Assembly: GCF_900199405.1 (NCBI RefSeq)
Contig: NZ_LT963430.1
Coordinates: 310,001-374,000 of the forward strand
Direction of reading: 5' to 3'
DNA length: 64,000 nt
DNA from: Beduinella massiliensis
GTDB lineage: Bacteria; Bacillota; Clostridia; Christensenellales; Aristaeellaceae
Below the pieces are notes generated by a model. That model ran no database searches. It had not been told where the DNA came from and worked only from the letters and a program-made list of their open reading frames with translations. This document shows positions 51,697 through 59,583 of the stretch, in pieces. Both the position numbers and the translations under genes were made by a program. Each line of letters begins with the position of its first letter. Position 1 is the first letter of the stretch.

Positions 51697-52959
51697 ATGC
51701 GAACCATTTACGAAAAAGCGCGGGAGCTTCCCGTGTACGGCGAATACGACGTCGTCGTCGTGGGCGGAGGCTGCGCGGGCTTCCCGGCGGCGATCGCGGC
51801 GGCGCGAAACGGCGCGCGCACGCTGATCGTCGAACAGTTTCCCTTCTTCGGCGGCACGGCCACGGCGTCGCTGATGGCCAACATCGTGGGCTTCCGCAAC
51901 CAGGTGGAGCCGGATGCCCTGCAGACGACCAAGGGCATCGGGGAAGAGCTGATGCTGCGCCTGATCGCGGAGGGCGGCGCGGTGCACTCGCGCAACGCCT
52001 ACCCCTCCGCCATCCGCTCGGACAGGAAGGGCGACCTTTCGTACAACTACGCCTTCGACACGGAGAAGTTCAAGTACGTCGCCCTGAAGATGGTGAAGGA
52101 AGCGGGCGTGGACATCCTGTTCCATACCTACTTTTGCGACGCGGTCATGGACGGCGACGCGGTGGTCGGCATCATCGTCGAGAACAAGTCGGGCCGCCAG
52201 GCGATTCTGGCCGGAACCGTCATCGACGCCTCCGGAGACGGCGACGTGGCGCTGCGCGCGGGCGTTCCCTACTGGCAGACGAAGAAGGACGAGGCCAAGC
52301 GCCTGAACGACTGCCTGATGTACAAGATCAAGGGCTTTCCGGCGGATACGAAGGCACCCGGCTGCCTGTTTGAGGACACGATGGTCGTATGGGGCCCGTC
52401 GCCCGGGCCGATGAACTGCGCGGACGGCAAGGAGCTCACGGACAGCGAGATCGACGTGCGCCTGCGCGTTTACGACGACCTGGAAAAGAAGAAGGCGGAG
52501 CACGCGGACCTCGCGGGCGCGGAAATCGTCGATACGGGCACGCTCATCGGCGTCAGGCAGACGCGCTTCTTCGAGGGCGAATACAAGCTGACCGGAGACG
52601 ACGTGCTGGAGGGACGGCGCTTCGACGATTCTATCGCCATGGCCGCCAACCCCGTCATCAACTACTACGGCTACCGCCGCTTCCTCGAGCACGAGGGCTA
52701 CCAGATTCCCTATCGCTGCATGGTGCCGCTGCGGGCGGAAAATCTGCTCGTCGTGGGACGGTGCATGTCCAGCGACCAGATCGCCTTTGAATCCTGGCGC
52801 GCGATGGCGCACGTGCTGGCGCTGGGCGAGGCGGCGGGCGTCGCGGCGGCCGTATGCGCAAAGGACGGCACGAACGCGCGCAATGTAGACGTGAAGACGG
52901 TGCAGCGCCTGCTGGTGGAGCAGGGCGCGGAGATCGGACAGGGGCTGAGGAACGAGTGA
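51697..52959 (+). CDS. FAD-dependent oxidoreductase (FAD_oxidored type)
   Basis: Flavoprotein of 420 aa. N-terminal FAD motif YDVVVVGGGCAGFPAAIAAA, VEQFPFFGGTATASLMANIV (GG doublet), second segment VIDASGDGDVALRAGVPYW with the typical GDGDVA, and C-terminal RAENLLVVGRCMSSDQIAFE plus MAHVLALGEAAGVAAAV. This composition places it in the FAD-dependent oxidoreductase group common in clostridial sugar operons; substrates are mostly unknown. ATG 51697 lies 6 bp after GGAGGG; a TTG at 51691 is less likely. Overlaps the next gene by four bases (GTGA). Confidence 0.85.
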   Translation: MRTIYEKARELPVYGEYDVVVVGGGCAGFPAAIAAARNGARTLIVEQFPFFGGTATASLMANIVGFRNQVEPDALQTTKGIGEELMLRLIAEGGAVHSRNAYPSAIRSDRKGDLSYNYAFDTEKFKYVALKMVKEAGVDILFHTYFCDAVMDGDAVVGIIVENKSGRQAILAGTVIDASGDGDVALRAGVPYWQTKKDEAKRLNDCLMYKIKGFPADTKAPGCLFEDTMVVWGPSPGPMNCADGKELTDSEIDVRLRVYDDLEKKKAEHADLAGAEIVDTGTLIGVRQTRFFEGEYKLTGDDVLEGRRFDDSIAMAANPVINYYGYRRFLEHEGYQIPYRCMVPLRAENLLVVGRCMSSDQIAFESWRAMAHVLALGEAAGVAAAVCAKDGTNARNVDVKTVQRLLVEQGAEIGQGLRNE

Positions 52960-54065
52960 AAATCACGCATGTGACCACGACGCCGGTCGTACGGGAAGTC
53001 AAAAACCCCGCGATGGACGGCATGTGGACCTACGACGCGGGCGGGCTGCTCGTCGTGCGCGTGCACACGGACGAAGGGATCACCGGATACGCGACGTCGA
53101 ACTTCGGGCGCATCAAGCGGGGCGTATATACCCTGCAGGCGCTGATCGAGGGCGAGCTCGCGCCGGCGGTCGCCGGTCAGGACCCGTTCTTCTGCCGTCA
53201 GGCGCGCAAAAAGCTATGGGACGCGGCGCATTACCACGACGTCACGGGCCTGTCGCAGTTCGGCATCGCCGCGCTGGACATCGCCATATGGGATATCGTC
53301 GGCAAGAAGCTGGGGCTTCCCTGCGCGAAGGTCGCGGGCGCGTGCCGGGACCGCATCCCGGCCTACGCGATGGTGGGCTGGTATTACGACGACGACACCA
53401 CGTTCATCAAAAACTGCGAGGACGCCGTGGCGGAGGGCTTTAAAGCGCTCAAGATCAAGGTAGGCCGCTACAGCCTGAAGGACGACCTGGAGCGCATCCG
53501 CCTCGTGCGCCGCGCGGTGGGGGAAGACGTCTGCCTGATGGTGGATGCCAACCAGGCGCTGGACTTTCCGGAGGCGGTGCGCCGGGGCCGCGCCTATGAA
53601 GAGGCGGGCATGTTCTGGTTCGAGGAACCTATGCCCCCCTATATGGTGGAAAACCACGCGCGCCTGTGCCAGACGCTGGATATTCCGGTCGCCATCGGCG
53701 AGAACCACTATACCAGCCGTCAGTTTTACGAGGCGATCCGCCAGGGGATGATGGACATCGTGCAGCCGGACAACCGCCGCTCCGGCGGGTTTACGGAGTG
53801 GCTGGAAATCGGCGCAATTTCCGACGCGGCGGGCCTGAAGCTCGCCAGCCACGGCGGCGGCCCGGCGAACGTCAACATGCTCTGCACGCTGCCCAACGCG
53901 ATCTTTTTGGAATCGGGCAGCCTCAAGGGCGAGAACCACTTCCTGCGCCATCAGATGCGCATGGAGGACGGCGACCTGCTTTTGCCGGACGCGCCCGGCA
54001 TGGGCACGGAGGTGGACGAGGAATACGTAGACTTCTGCGTGCGGCAGATGCAGGGGACAATATAA
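52956..54065 (+). CDS. Mandelate racemase/muconate-lactonizing enolase-superfamily protein
   Basis: Enolase-superfamily acid-sugar dehydratase or racemase (369 aa). The catalytic Lys pair is in GFKALKIKVGRY (KxK). Metal ligands are D in LMVDANQALD, E in FWFEEPMPP and E in VAIGENHYTS. The second base is the Asp-His dyad: D in VQPDNRRSGGF and H in LASHGGGPANV. This is the arrangement of the MR/dehydratase subgroup, acting on aldonic or uronic acids. Start is GTG 52956, overlapping the flavoprotein stop; the longer frame reads through the previous gene. Last gene of the operon, so imported sugar acids are probably oxidised by the FAD enzyme and dehydrated here. Confidence 0.9.
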   Translation: MKITHVTTTPVVREVKNPAMDGMWTYDAGGLLVVRVHTDEGITGYATSNFGRIKRGVYTLQALIEGELAPAVAGQDPFFCRQARKKLWDAAHYHDVTGLSQFGIAALDIAIWDIVGKKLGLPCAKVAGACRDRIPAYAMVGWYYDDDTTFIKNCEDAVAEGFKALKIKVGRYSLKDDLERIRLVRRAVGEDVCLMVDANQALDFPEAVRRGRAYEEAGMFWFEEPMPPYMVENHARLCQTLDIPVAIGENHYTSRQFYEAIRQGMMDIVQPDNRRSGGFTEWLEIGAISDAAGLKLASHGGGPANVNMLCTLPNAIFLESGSLKGENHFLRHQMRMEDGDLLLPDAPGMGTEVDEEYVDFCVRQMQGTI

Positions 54066-54068
54066 AAG

Positions 54069-54103
54069 CGGGGGCGGCGGCACTTATCGTGCCGCCGCCC
54101 CCG
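54069..54103. terminator. Bidirectional terminator after enolase-family gene
   Basis: A perfect 15-bp GC stem (54069-54083 with 54089-54103) has a 5-base loop. Minus-strand continuation is T-rich; plus-strand is not. It separates convergent genes. Confidence 0.75.
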
Positions 54104-54117
54104 TCTAGAAAAGAGGC

Positions 54118-54918
54118 CTATTGCAGAAGGCCGAGCAGCGCCTGCGGGTCATATTCCCTGCTGGGCAGCTCGATACAGCGCCCGGCGGGCAGCAGCGAGG
54201 CGACGCGGTCCTCCAGGGCGATGCGCCGCTCGAAGTGGGCGACGACGTCCTCAAAGCCCTTATAGCCGTGCGCGCGGCCATAGGGAGATCGCGCGAGATA
54301 GCTCAGCATCAGGGCATACCAGACCTCTTCGCCCTGCGCGTTTACGCGCTCGCGCCGGATGGATTGGATGCTGCCGGCGACGTCCGGCGTGCGCAGGCGC
54401 AGCAGGCGAAACGCGGACAGGTCGAGCGAGGCGAGGAGCTCCCCGTAAAAGCGCAGGATTTCGCCGTCGTCGTACTGCCCGAAGAGCATCAGCTCTTCGA
54501 GGATGTTTTGAAAAAAGGCGCATTCAAAGAGATTGCCCGCGCCCTGAAACGCGCGGAACCGGCGGAGCGCGATTTCCGTAAACGCGCGAATGCCCTTGCG
54601 TCCGCCGTAGATTTCCCAGCGCTCCATGCTTTCGTAAAACCGGGGGTCCTCAGAGCGAACCTTCGTGTAGGCGACGACGCGCAGGCCGTCCTCCTGCATC
54701 GTCTTCTCCGCAAGGGCGCAGGCGAGGTCCGGCCAGTCGAGAAGCGCTTTTTGGTAGGCTTCCTCCGGCATGCAGGCGCACCACGCGAGATCGACCGGCG
54801 AGAGGTCGCCCTCCGCGTAGGCAGCGTAATCGGGCAGGCGTTCATGCAGCAAGGAGAGCAGGGTGCTCTTTCCGCTGCCGGGTATACCCTCGATGAAGAG
54901 GTTGAGGCGTCGCGTCAT
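54118..54918 (-). CDS. P-loop kinase-like ATPase
   Basis: Small P-loop protein of 266 aa. Walker A is FIEGIPGSGKSTLLSLL right at the N-terminus; after it come a DLSPVDLAWCACMPEEAYQK segment and long helices. Charged residues in LFECAFFQNILEELMLFGQY may form the acidic catalytic site, and RRERVNAQGEEVWYALMLSY may be a lid-like arginine region. This resembles nucleoside/nucleotide-kinase-type or uncharacterised AAA_33-like proteins from Clostridia. RBS GGGAGGG. Not linked to its neighbours by operon structure. Substrate unknown. Confidence 0.65.
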   Translation of the reverse strand: MTRRLNLFIEGIPGSGKSTLLSLLHERLPDYAAYAEGDLSPVDLAWCACMPEEAYQKALLDWPDLACALAEKTMQEDGLRVVAYTKVRSEDPRFYESMERWEIYGGRKGIRAFTEIALRRFRAFQGAGNLFECAFFQNILEELMLFGQYDDGEILRFYGELLASLDLSAFRLLRLRTPDVAGSIQSIRRERVNAQGEEVWYALMLSYLARSPYGRAHGYKGFEDVVAHFERRIALEDRVASLLPAGRCIELPSREYDPQALLGLLQ

Positions 54919-55158
54919 GTGTCCCTCCCAATATCGTTTTGACGTACGGCGCGCGCTTTCAGCGCTTTTGCCACAGCGTCGCGGTCGCGCGGGGGCGAGA
55001 GTGTAATAGAACTGCCGGGACGATCCCGCGAAAACCCGCGCGCAGGCCTTCTGAATAGCCGCGCCCGACGAAGAAGCGGCGCACGCGAAAGGAATCCGGC
55101 GTTTGACCAGCCTTAGCGGTGCAATGCCTGAATGAAGCGGCCATAAAGGGCTCTTTTT

Positions 55159-56037
55159 TTATCGCATCAGCGCCGCGAGCGCTTCCGGCAGCGGGGAGCT
55201 GATGTCGAGGCGCGCGCCCGTCAGGGGATGCAGGAGAGAGACGCGCGCGCTGTGCAGCGCAAACCTGCCGGGAAGGCGCGCGTCCTCGCGGCCGTAGAGA
55301 AAGTCACCCGCCACCGGGCAGCCGAGGGACGCCATGTGCACGCGGATCTGGTGCGTGCGGCCCGTCTGAAGCCGCAGGCGCAAAAGCGAGAAGTCCCCGT
55401 GCGCGTGAAGGAGCGCGTAGTGCGTCCGCGCGGGCTTTCCCTCCGCCGCGACGCAGCGGCGCACGGTCTCACCCGGCGCGCGCGCGATGGGCGCGTCCAC
55501 CACGCCGCGCTCATGCGGGGGCCTGCCCACGACCACGGCGAGGTATTCGCGCACGAACGCGTCCGTATGCAGCCGTTCTGAAAGCAGCTTCTGCTCGTGC
55601 GCGCCGCGCGCACAGACGAGCAGGCCACTGGTGCCCTTGTCCAGACGGCTCACGGGCCGAAAGAGGAAGCCCGGCGGATCGCCGTAATAGGCGCGCACGC
55701 GGCTTTCTAGCGTCTCGCCGGACTGATGGACAGAGGGCAGCGTGGGCAGGGGCGCGGGCTTGTCCACGACGAGCAGGTGCGCGTCCTCGTAGCGCACGCA
55801 GAGGGCCTCCGGCAGGCGAACGGTCATGCCGGGGTCGTCCCCGGGCAGCAGCAGCGTCACGGTCTGCCCCGCGCGCACGCACCGCGCGACGTGCGCGGGC
55901 ACGCCGTCGAGCAGGATGCCGTCCTGAAATTTCAGGCGGCGCATCGCTCCCTCCGACAGGCGGACGCGCGAGAGCAGCAGCCGCTTGAGCGTGCGCCCGT
56001 CGTCCGCCGCCTCCACGATGAACGTCAGCGGGCGCAT
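55159..56037 (-). CDS. RluA-family pseudouridine synthase
   Basis: Modifies uridine in rRNA or tRNA to pseudouridine, 292 aa. An N-terminal S4-like part (RTLKRLLLSRVRLSEGAMRR, then GQTVTLLLPGDD) precedes the catalytic domain: VVDKPAPLPTLPS, the conserved SRLDKGTSGLLV with the catalytic Asp, and TGRTHQIRVHMASLGCPVAG near the end. ATG 56037 overlaps the upstream gene by 13 bp; the longer frame back to 56268 would read through that gene. Which RNA site it modifies cannot be told. Confidence 0.92.
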   Translation of the reverse strand: MRPLTFIVEAADDGRTLKRLLLSRVRLSEGAMRRLKFQDGILLDGVPAHVARCVRAGQTVTLLLPGDDPGMTVRLPEALCVRYEDAHLLVVDKPAPLPTLPSVHQSGETLESRVRAYYGDPPGFLFRPVSRLDKGTSGLLVCARGAHEQKLLSERLHTDAFVREYLAVVVGRPPHERGVVDAPIARAPGETVRRCVAAEGKPARTHYALLHAHGDFSLLRLRLQTGRTHQIRVHMASLGCPVAGDFLYGREDARLPGRFALHSARVSLLHPLTGARLDISSPLPEALAALMR

Positions 56038-57194
56038 GCGTCCATCGCCGCCTCGAGCGCCGCGCGGATGGCGGCCTCGTCCGCGCTTTGAAGCGAGCCC
56101 TGTACCAGGTCTCTGGGCCCGCCGCCGCGCCCGCCGAGCGCCGAGAGCAGCGCCTTGCCGATGGGACGAACGTCCGCCTCCGCCGCGCACAGCGCGAAGC
56201 GGCAGCCCTCGCCCTCCGGGGAGAAGGCGGCGGCGACGCGGGCGCGCCCGGCGAGCGCCGCCGCGCATCTGCGCACCTGCGCGGGGGCGAGTCCCTCCAC
56301 AAACGCGGCGTGCAGGGGCGCGCCCGCAGGGACGTCCGCGGCCAAGCGCTCAAAGAGGCGGTCATAGACGCCGTTTAACTGCTCGCGCAGAGCGTCGCGC
56401 TCCGAAAGAAGGCGCCGGACGCCCTGCGCCGCCTCCTCGCTCTTCGTGCACAGCAGCGCGCCGATTTCGCGCACGCTCTCCTGTTTCTGGCAGGCATCCT
56501 GAAGCGCGCGGGCGCCGCAGAGGATGCTCACGCGCACGCCGCCCTTGTAGCGGATGCAGTCGATGACCTTGATGAGGCCGATTTCCCCCGTGCGGCGCAC
56601 GTGCGTGCCGCAGCACGCGCAGATGTCGTAGCCCGGCACCTCCACGATGCGGACGGGCCCGTCGATCGGCTTCTTGCTGCGATAGGGCAGCTCTTGCAGC
56701 TTTTCTGCGGGCGGGTAGGTCGCGTGAACCGGGAGGTCCTTCCACACCGCCTCGTTTGCCTGCCGCTCGACGCTTCGCAGCTGCTCCGGTGTGAGCTCGC
56801 CGTTGAAGTCCAGCGTGACGGCGGCGGAGCCGATGTGAAAGCCTACGTTGTCGTACCCAAACATCCGGTGTACGATGCCCGAGACGATGTGCTCGCCGCT
56901 GTGCTGCTGCGTCAGGTCCATGCGGCGCACGCCGTCCACCTCGCCCGCGGCGCGGCTGCCCGGCGCAAGGGGCCTGTCCGTCTCGTGGAGGATGACGCCA
57001 TCCTGCACGTGAACGTCCAAAACGGCCGCGTCGCCGAGCCTGCCGCGGTCGGCGGCCTGCCCGCCGCCCTCTGGGAAGAAGGAGGTGCGGTCGAGCACGA
57101 CGCGATAGCGCTCACCGTGGGGGATGCAGGAGAGGACGGTAGCCTCGAACGCGAGCATCGTCACGTCCTGTTCGTACAGCTTTTCCGTCTGCAT
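56025..57194 (-). CDS. Alanyl-tRNA editing protein, AlaX-like
   Basis: Trans-editing enzyme (389 aa) that removes mis-attached Ser/Gly from tRNA(Ala). Start region YRVVLDRTSFFPEGGGQAAD is the conserved editing-domain motif. The zinc site is QQHSGEHIVSGIVH (HxxxH) with CxxxH in ICACCGTHVRR. The C-terminal half is a DHHA1-like domain with RGGGPRDLVQGSLQ. The length corresponds to the long AlaX-L form. RBS is weak (AGAGGCG). It shares an operon with the downstream pseudouridine synthase (13-bp overlap). Confidence 0.92.
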   Translation of the reverse strand: MQTEKLYEQDVTMLAFEATVLSCIPHGERYRVVLDRTSFFPEGGGQAADRGRLGDAAVLDVHVQDGVILHETDRPLAPGSRAAGEVDGVRRMDLTQQHSGEHIVSGIVHRMFGYDNVGFHIGSAAVTLDFNGELTPEQLRSVERQANEAVWKDLPVHATYPPAEKLQELPYRSKKPIDGPVRIVEVPGYDICACCGTHVRRTGEIGLIKVIDCIRYKGGVRVSILCGARALQDACQKQESVREIGALLCTKSEEAAQGVRRLLSERDALREQLNGVYDRLFERLAADVPAGAPLHAAFVEGLAPAQVRRCAAALAGRARVAAAFSPEGEGCRFALCAAEADVRPIGKALLSALGGRGGGPRDLVQGSLQSADEAAIRAALEAAMDACAR

Positions 57195-57230
57195 GGAAAA
57201 TCGCCTCTTTCTGAACGTTATAGAAAAAGA

Positions 57231-57295
57231 AAAGCGCGCGGCGCAAACGCCCGTCGGGATATAGCTCCGGCGGGAGATCGCGCCGCGGCGCGCTT
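57231..57295 (-). terminator. Terminator after beta-lactamase-fold lipoprotein gene
   Basis: Outer arms AAGCGCGC (57232-57239) and GCGCGCTT (57288-57295) form the stem, extended by GGCGC/GCGCC pairs. On the minus strand the next bases are CTTTTCTTTTTC, a good T-rich tail. Confidence 0.75.
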
Positions 57296-57302
57296 GGCTG
57301 CT

Positions 57303-58172
57303 TCAGGGCGCCGTTCCCTGGCTTGCGGTGACCTTCTTTCCGTCGGAAAGCACGGTCACGTCGCCGTCGTCCGTGACGTACACCCCGGCGCCGGCGGCCT
57401 TCAGGGCGCTTACGACCGGCGCCTCGGGCAGGCCGTCCTCCGTGCCCCGCTCGCAGGGGATGACGGCGATCTGCGGTGAAACCGCCTGAAAGAAGAGCGG
57501 GGAATTGTCCTCCGCGCGGCCGTGATGGGGTACCTTGAGCACGTCGGCCTGGAGCGCGGAGCCGGAGGCGAGCAGCTCGTTTAAAAGCGGCTTTTCCGCG
57601 TCCCCGGCGAACAGAAACTTCGTATCGCCGTAGGCGACCTGAAGAACCAGCGAACGGTCGTTTTCGTCCTCATAATCGGTGTAGCGCGGGCCCAGCACGC
57701 GCAGCGTCATGCCGCCGAGGGTGAACGCGTCGCCCGCCTTGAGCAGCACGGGGGTGAGGCCCAGCGCCTCAAGCGCTTCGTCGAACTGGTCGACCTGCTT
57801 GCTTTCGACCTTAAGGGGGCCTATGTAGACCTGTGAGGCGGGGATCTCCTCCAAAATGACGTCCGCGCCGCCCACGTGATCCTTGTGAGGGTGCGAGATG
57901 ATCATCGCGTCAAGGCGCGTCACGCCCATCTCCCGCAGGCGCGAAAGCACGTACTTGCCCGCCTTCTGCGTGCCCGTGTCGATCAGGATGGTCTCGTCCC
58001 CCGCGCGAAGCAGCGCGCTGTCCGCCTTGCCGCAGTTAAAAAACGTCACCTCGAGCCGGGACGCTTCCTCGACCGGCGCGGGCATGGACGGCAGAACCTG
58101 CGCCTGCGCGCAGCCGCACAGCGGCAGCAGGCAGCACAGCGCGGCGAGGAGCAGATGCAAAGCCCTGTTCAT
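57303..58172 (-). CDS. Secreted metallo-beta-lactamase-fold lipoprotein (ComEC-C-like)
   Basis: Extracytoplasmic lipoprotein of 289 aa. A lipobox LCGC follows a hydrophobic helix (LHLLLAALCCLLPLCGC). The metallo-hydrolase fold has the canonical IISHPHKDHVGGADV metal motif, an upstream LIDTGTQKAG and a second His in VLKVPHHGRAEDNSPLF, as in the C-terminal nuclease domain of ComEC and its secreted relatives. Possibly a nuclease or phosphodiesterase on the cell surface. The start is ATG 58172, since AGGAGG is 7 bp upstream; ATG 58178 is too close to it. Ends with a terminator. Confidence 0.87.
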   Translation of the reverse strand: MNRALHLLLAALCCLLPLCGCAQAQVLPSMPAPVEEASRLEVTFFNCGKADSALLRAGDETILIDTGTQKAGKYVLSRLREMGVTRLDAMIISHPHKDHVGGADVILEEIPASQVYIGPLKVESKQVDQFDEALEALGLTPVLLKAGDAFTLGGMTLRVLGPRYTDYEDENDRSLVLQVAYGDTKFLFAGDAEKPLLNELLASGSALQADVLKVPHHGRAEDNSPLFFQAVSPQIAVIPCERGTEDGLPEAPVVSALKAAGAGVYVTDDGDVTVLSDGKKVTASQGTAP

Positions 58173-58233
58173 GCGCATTCCTCCTTACCTGTCTTTACCT
58201 TATAACGATCGGGGAGGGGAAATGCCTGCAAGG

Positions 58234-59478
58234 TCAATACTTGAGCGCGCTGCGCAGCACCGTGAGCACGCAGCCCTTGAGCGCGCAAAGCCGCTCGCAC
58301 GCGCCGAAGAGCGCCGGGGCCTGCGCCGTGCCGCGCCGCACCGCGCCCGGGGAGAGCACGCCGTCGTCGCCCGCGCGGAAAAGCAGCTGCTGCACCAGGC
58401 GGTTGACGTAGCGCATTACGCGCGCGGGACGCGGCCGGGGCCAGGCCCCGAGCTGGCTGAACAGCCGTTCCGCCTCCTCCTCGATGCGCCCCATGGAGCG
58501 CGAGCAGAGGGCGGCGTAGAGCGCTTCCTCGGCCGTGTGCAGGTAGGGGATGTCGGCGGAGGCCGAGGGCAGCAGGTCCTCGAAGAGCGTGATGGAGGTC
58601 TGATCCGGCGGCGTAAAGAAGCGGTACGTGAGCGCGCCGTGCGCCTGCTCGGCGGCGGGCGAGAGCTCCCTGGCGATGTCCTCCATCGCCCCGGAGACGC
58701 CGACGCTCATCGAGAGCCCCTCGCTGTAGCGCATGTGGGCGGCGGCGGCGTCCAGGCGGTCTCGCACCCATTCCGCCCCCCGCTCGCCCGCGGGGAACAG
58801 CAGCGCCCACAGGAGGCCGTGTGCTTCGTCCCTGGCGAGCAGCAGGCAATCGGCCGCTCCCAGATAGGAGGAGAACCACTCGCCCAGGTGTTCGGTATGC
58901 TGGGCGCGCTCGCCCGGCAGGCCCTCGCCCTGCGCGCAGAGCAGGAAGGACGGGCCCTGCGGCACGCCGCAGCACAGCTCCTCCAGCGCGGCCTCGGACT
59001 GACCGCCCGTGATCCACTCGGCAAAGGAGCGCTCCGCCTCCCGCTGCTCGGGCGAGGGCTCGGGGCGGGCGATCAGCGGCATGGCCGCGCCCGCCTCGCG
59101 CAGGGCGTGAATGCGCACGTCGATGTTTTGCAGCACGCGCGAAAGATCGGAAAGCTGCAGGGGCGCGAGGATGAAGTCCACCGCGCCCGCGCGCGTCGCC
59201 GCGCTGCGGACGATCTCGAAGTCGTCCACGCCGCAGATGACGACGGAGTTCACCTGCGGACATTGCAGGTGCAGGTCGTCCAGCAGGCGCAGGGTGCTGT
59301 GGCGCTGGGTGTCCAGCGTCGTGATGAGCACCTCGGGCCGCACGACGCGCACGAGCTGGGGGATGTCCTCCAGCGTGGCGACCTCGCGGATGTTCGCGTC
59401 CGGGCGGACTTCGCGCACCGACTGCACGACAATGCGGCGCTTATGCGGGTCCTTGATGGCAACAAGTATGGTCTGCAT
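58234..59478 (-). CDS. Degenerate YesN-like regulator lacking phosphosite and HTH
   Basis: A 414-residue protein with the shape of a YesN response regulator but without its active parts. The receiver starts TILVAIKDPHKRRIVVQSVR (LVDDE is replaced by VAIKD), the phosphoacceptor strand reads EVLITTLDTQRHST where Asp is expected (Thr instead), and the conserved Lys is lost (FILAPL rather than YLLKP). The central domain keeps YesN-like VGVSGAMEDIARELSPAAEQ and YRFFTP. The protein ends at SALKY exactly where the AraC HTH would begin. ATG 59478 is chosen because GCGAGG is 7 bp upstream. It cannot be a phosphorylated DNA-binding regulator; a protein-binding role is possible. Confidence 0.7.
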   Translation of the reverse strand: MQTILVAIKDPHKRRIVVQSVREVRPDANIREVATLEDIPQLVRVVRPEVLITTLDTQRHSTLRLLDDLHLQCPQVNSVVICGVDDFEIVRSAATRAGAVDFILAPLQLSDLSRVLQNIDVRIHALREAGAAMPLIARPEPSPEQREAERSFAEWITGGQSEAALEELCCGVPQGPSFLLCAQGEGLPGERAQHTEHLGEWFSSYLGAADCLLLARDEAHGLLWALLFPAGERGAEWVRDRLDAAAAHMRYSEGLSMSVGVSGAMEDIARELSPAAEQAHGALTYRFFTPPDQTSITLFEDLLPSASADIPYLHTAEEALYAALCSRSMGRIEEEAERLFSQLGAWPRPRPARVMRYVNRLVQQLLFRAGDDGVLSPGAVRRGTAQAPALFGACERLCALKGCVLTVLRSALKY

Positions 59479-59583
59479 GCGCATCCTCGCTTTCGCAACG
59501 AAAATAAGCCGTTTCCTATTTTATTGATTGTACCGCAATGGGCGGCAAATTTCAAATAAAACGCGGAATTTGTCGAACAGTGC

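Noticed and set aside
49701-51707. A 668-codon open frame on the minus strand
   Set aside because: Antisense to two permease genes; repetitive basic/acidic composition without motifs.
54959-55144. A 61-codon minus-strand frame in the gap 54919-55158
   Set aside because: No ribosome site or recognisable pattern; I see nothing else in this 240-bp gap.
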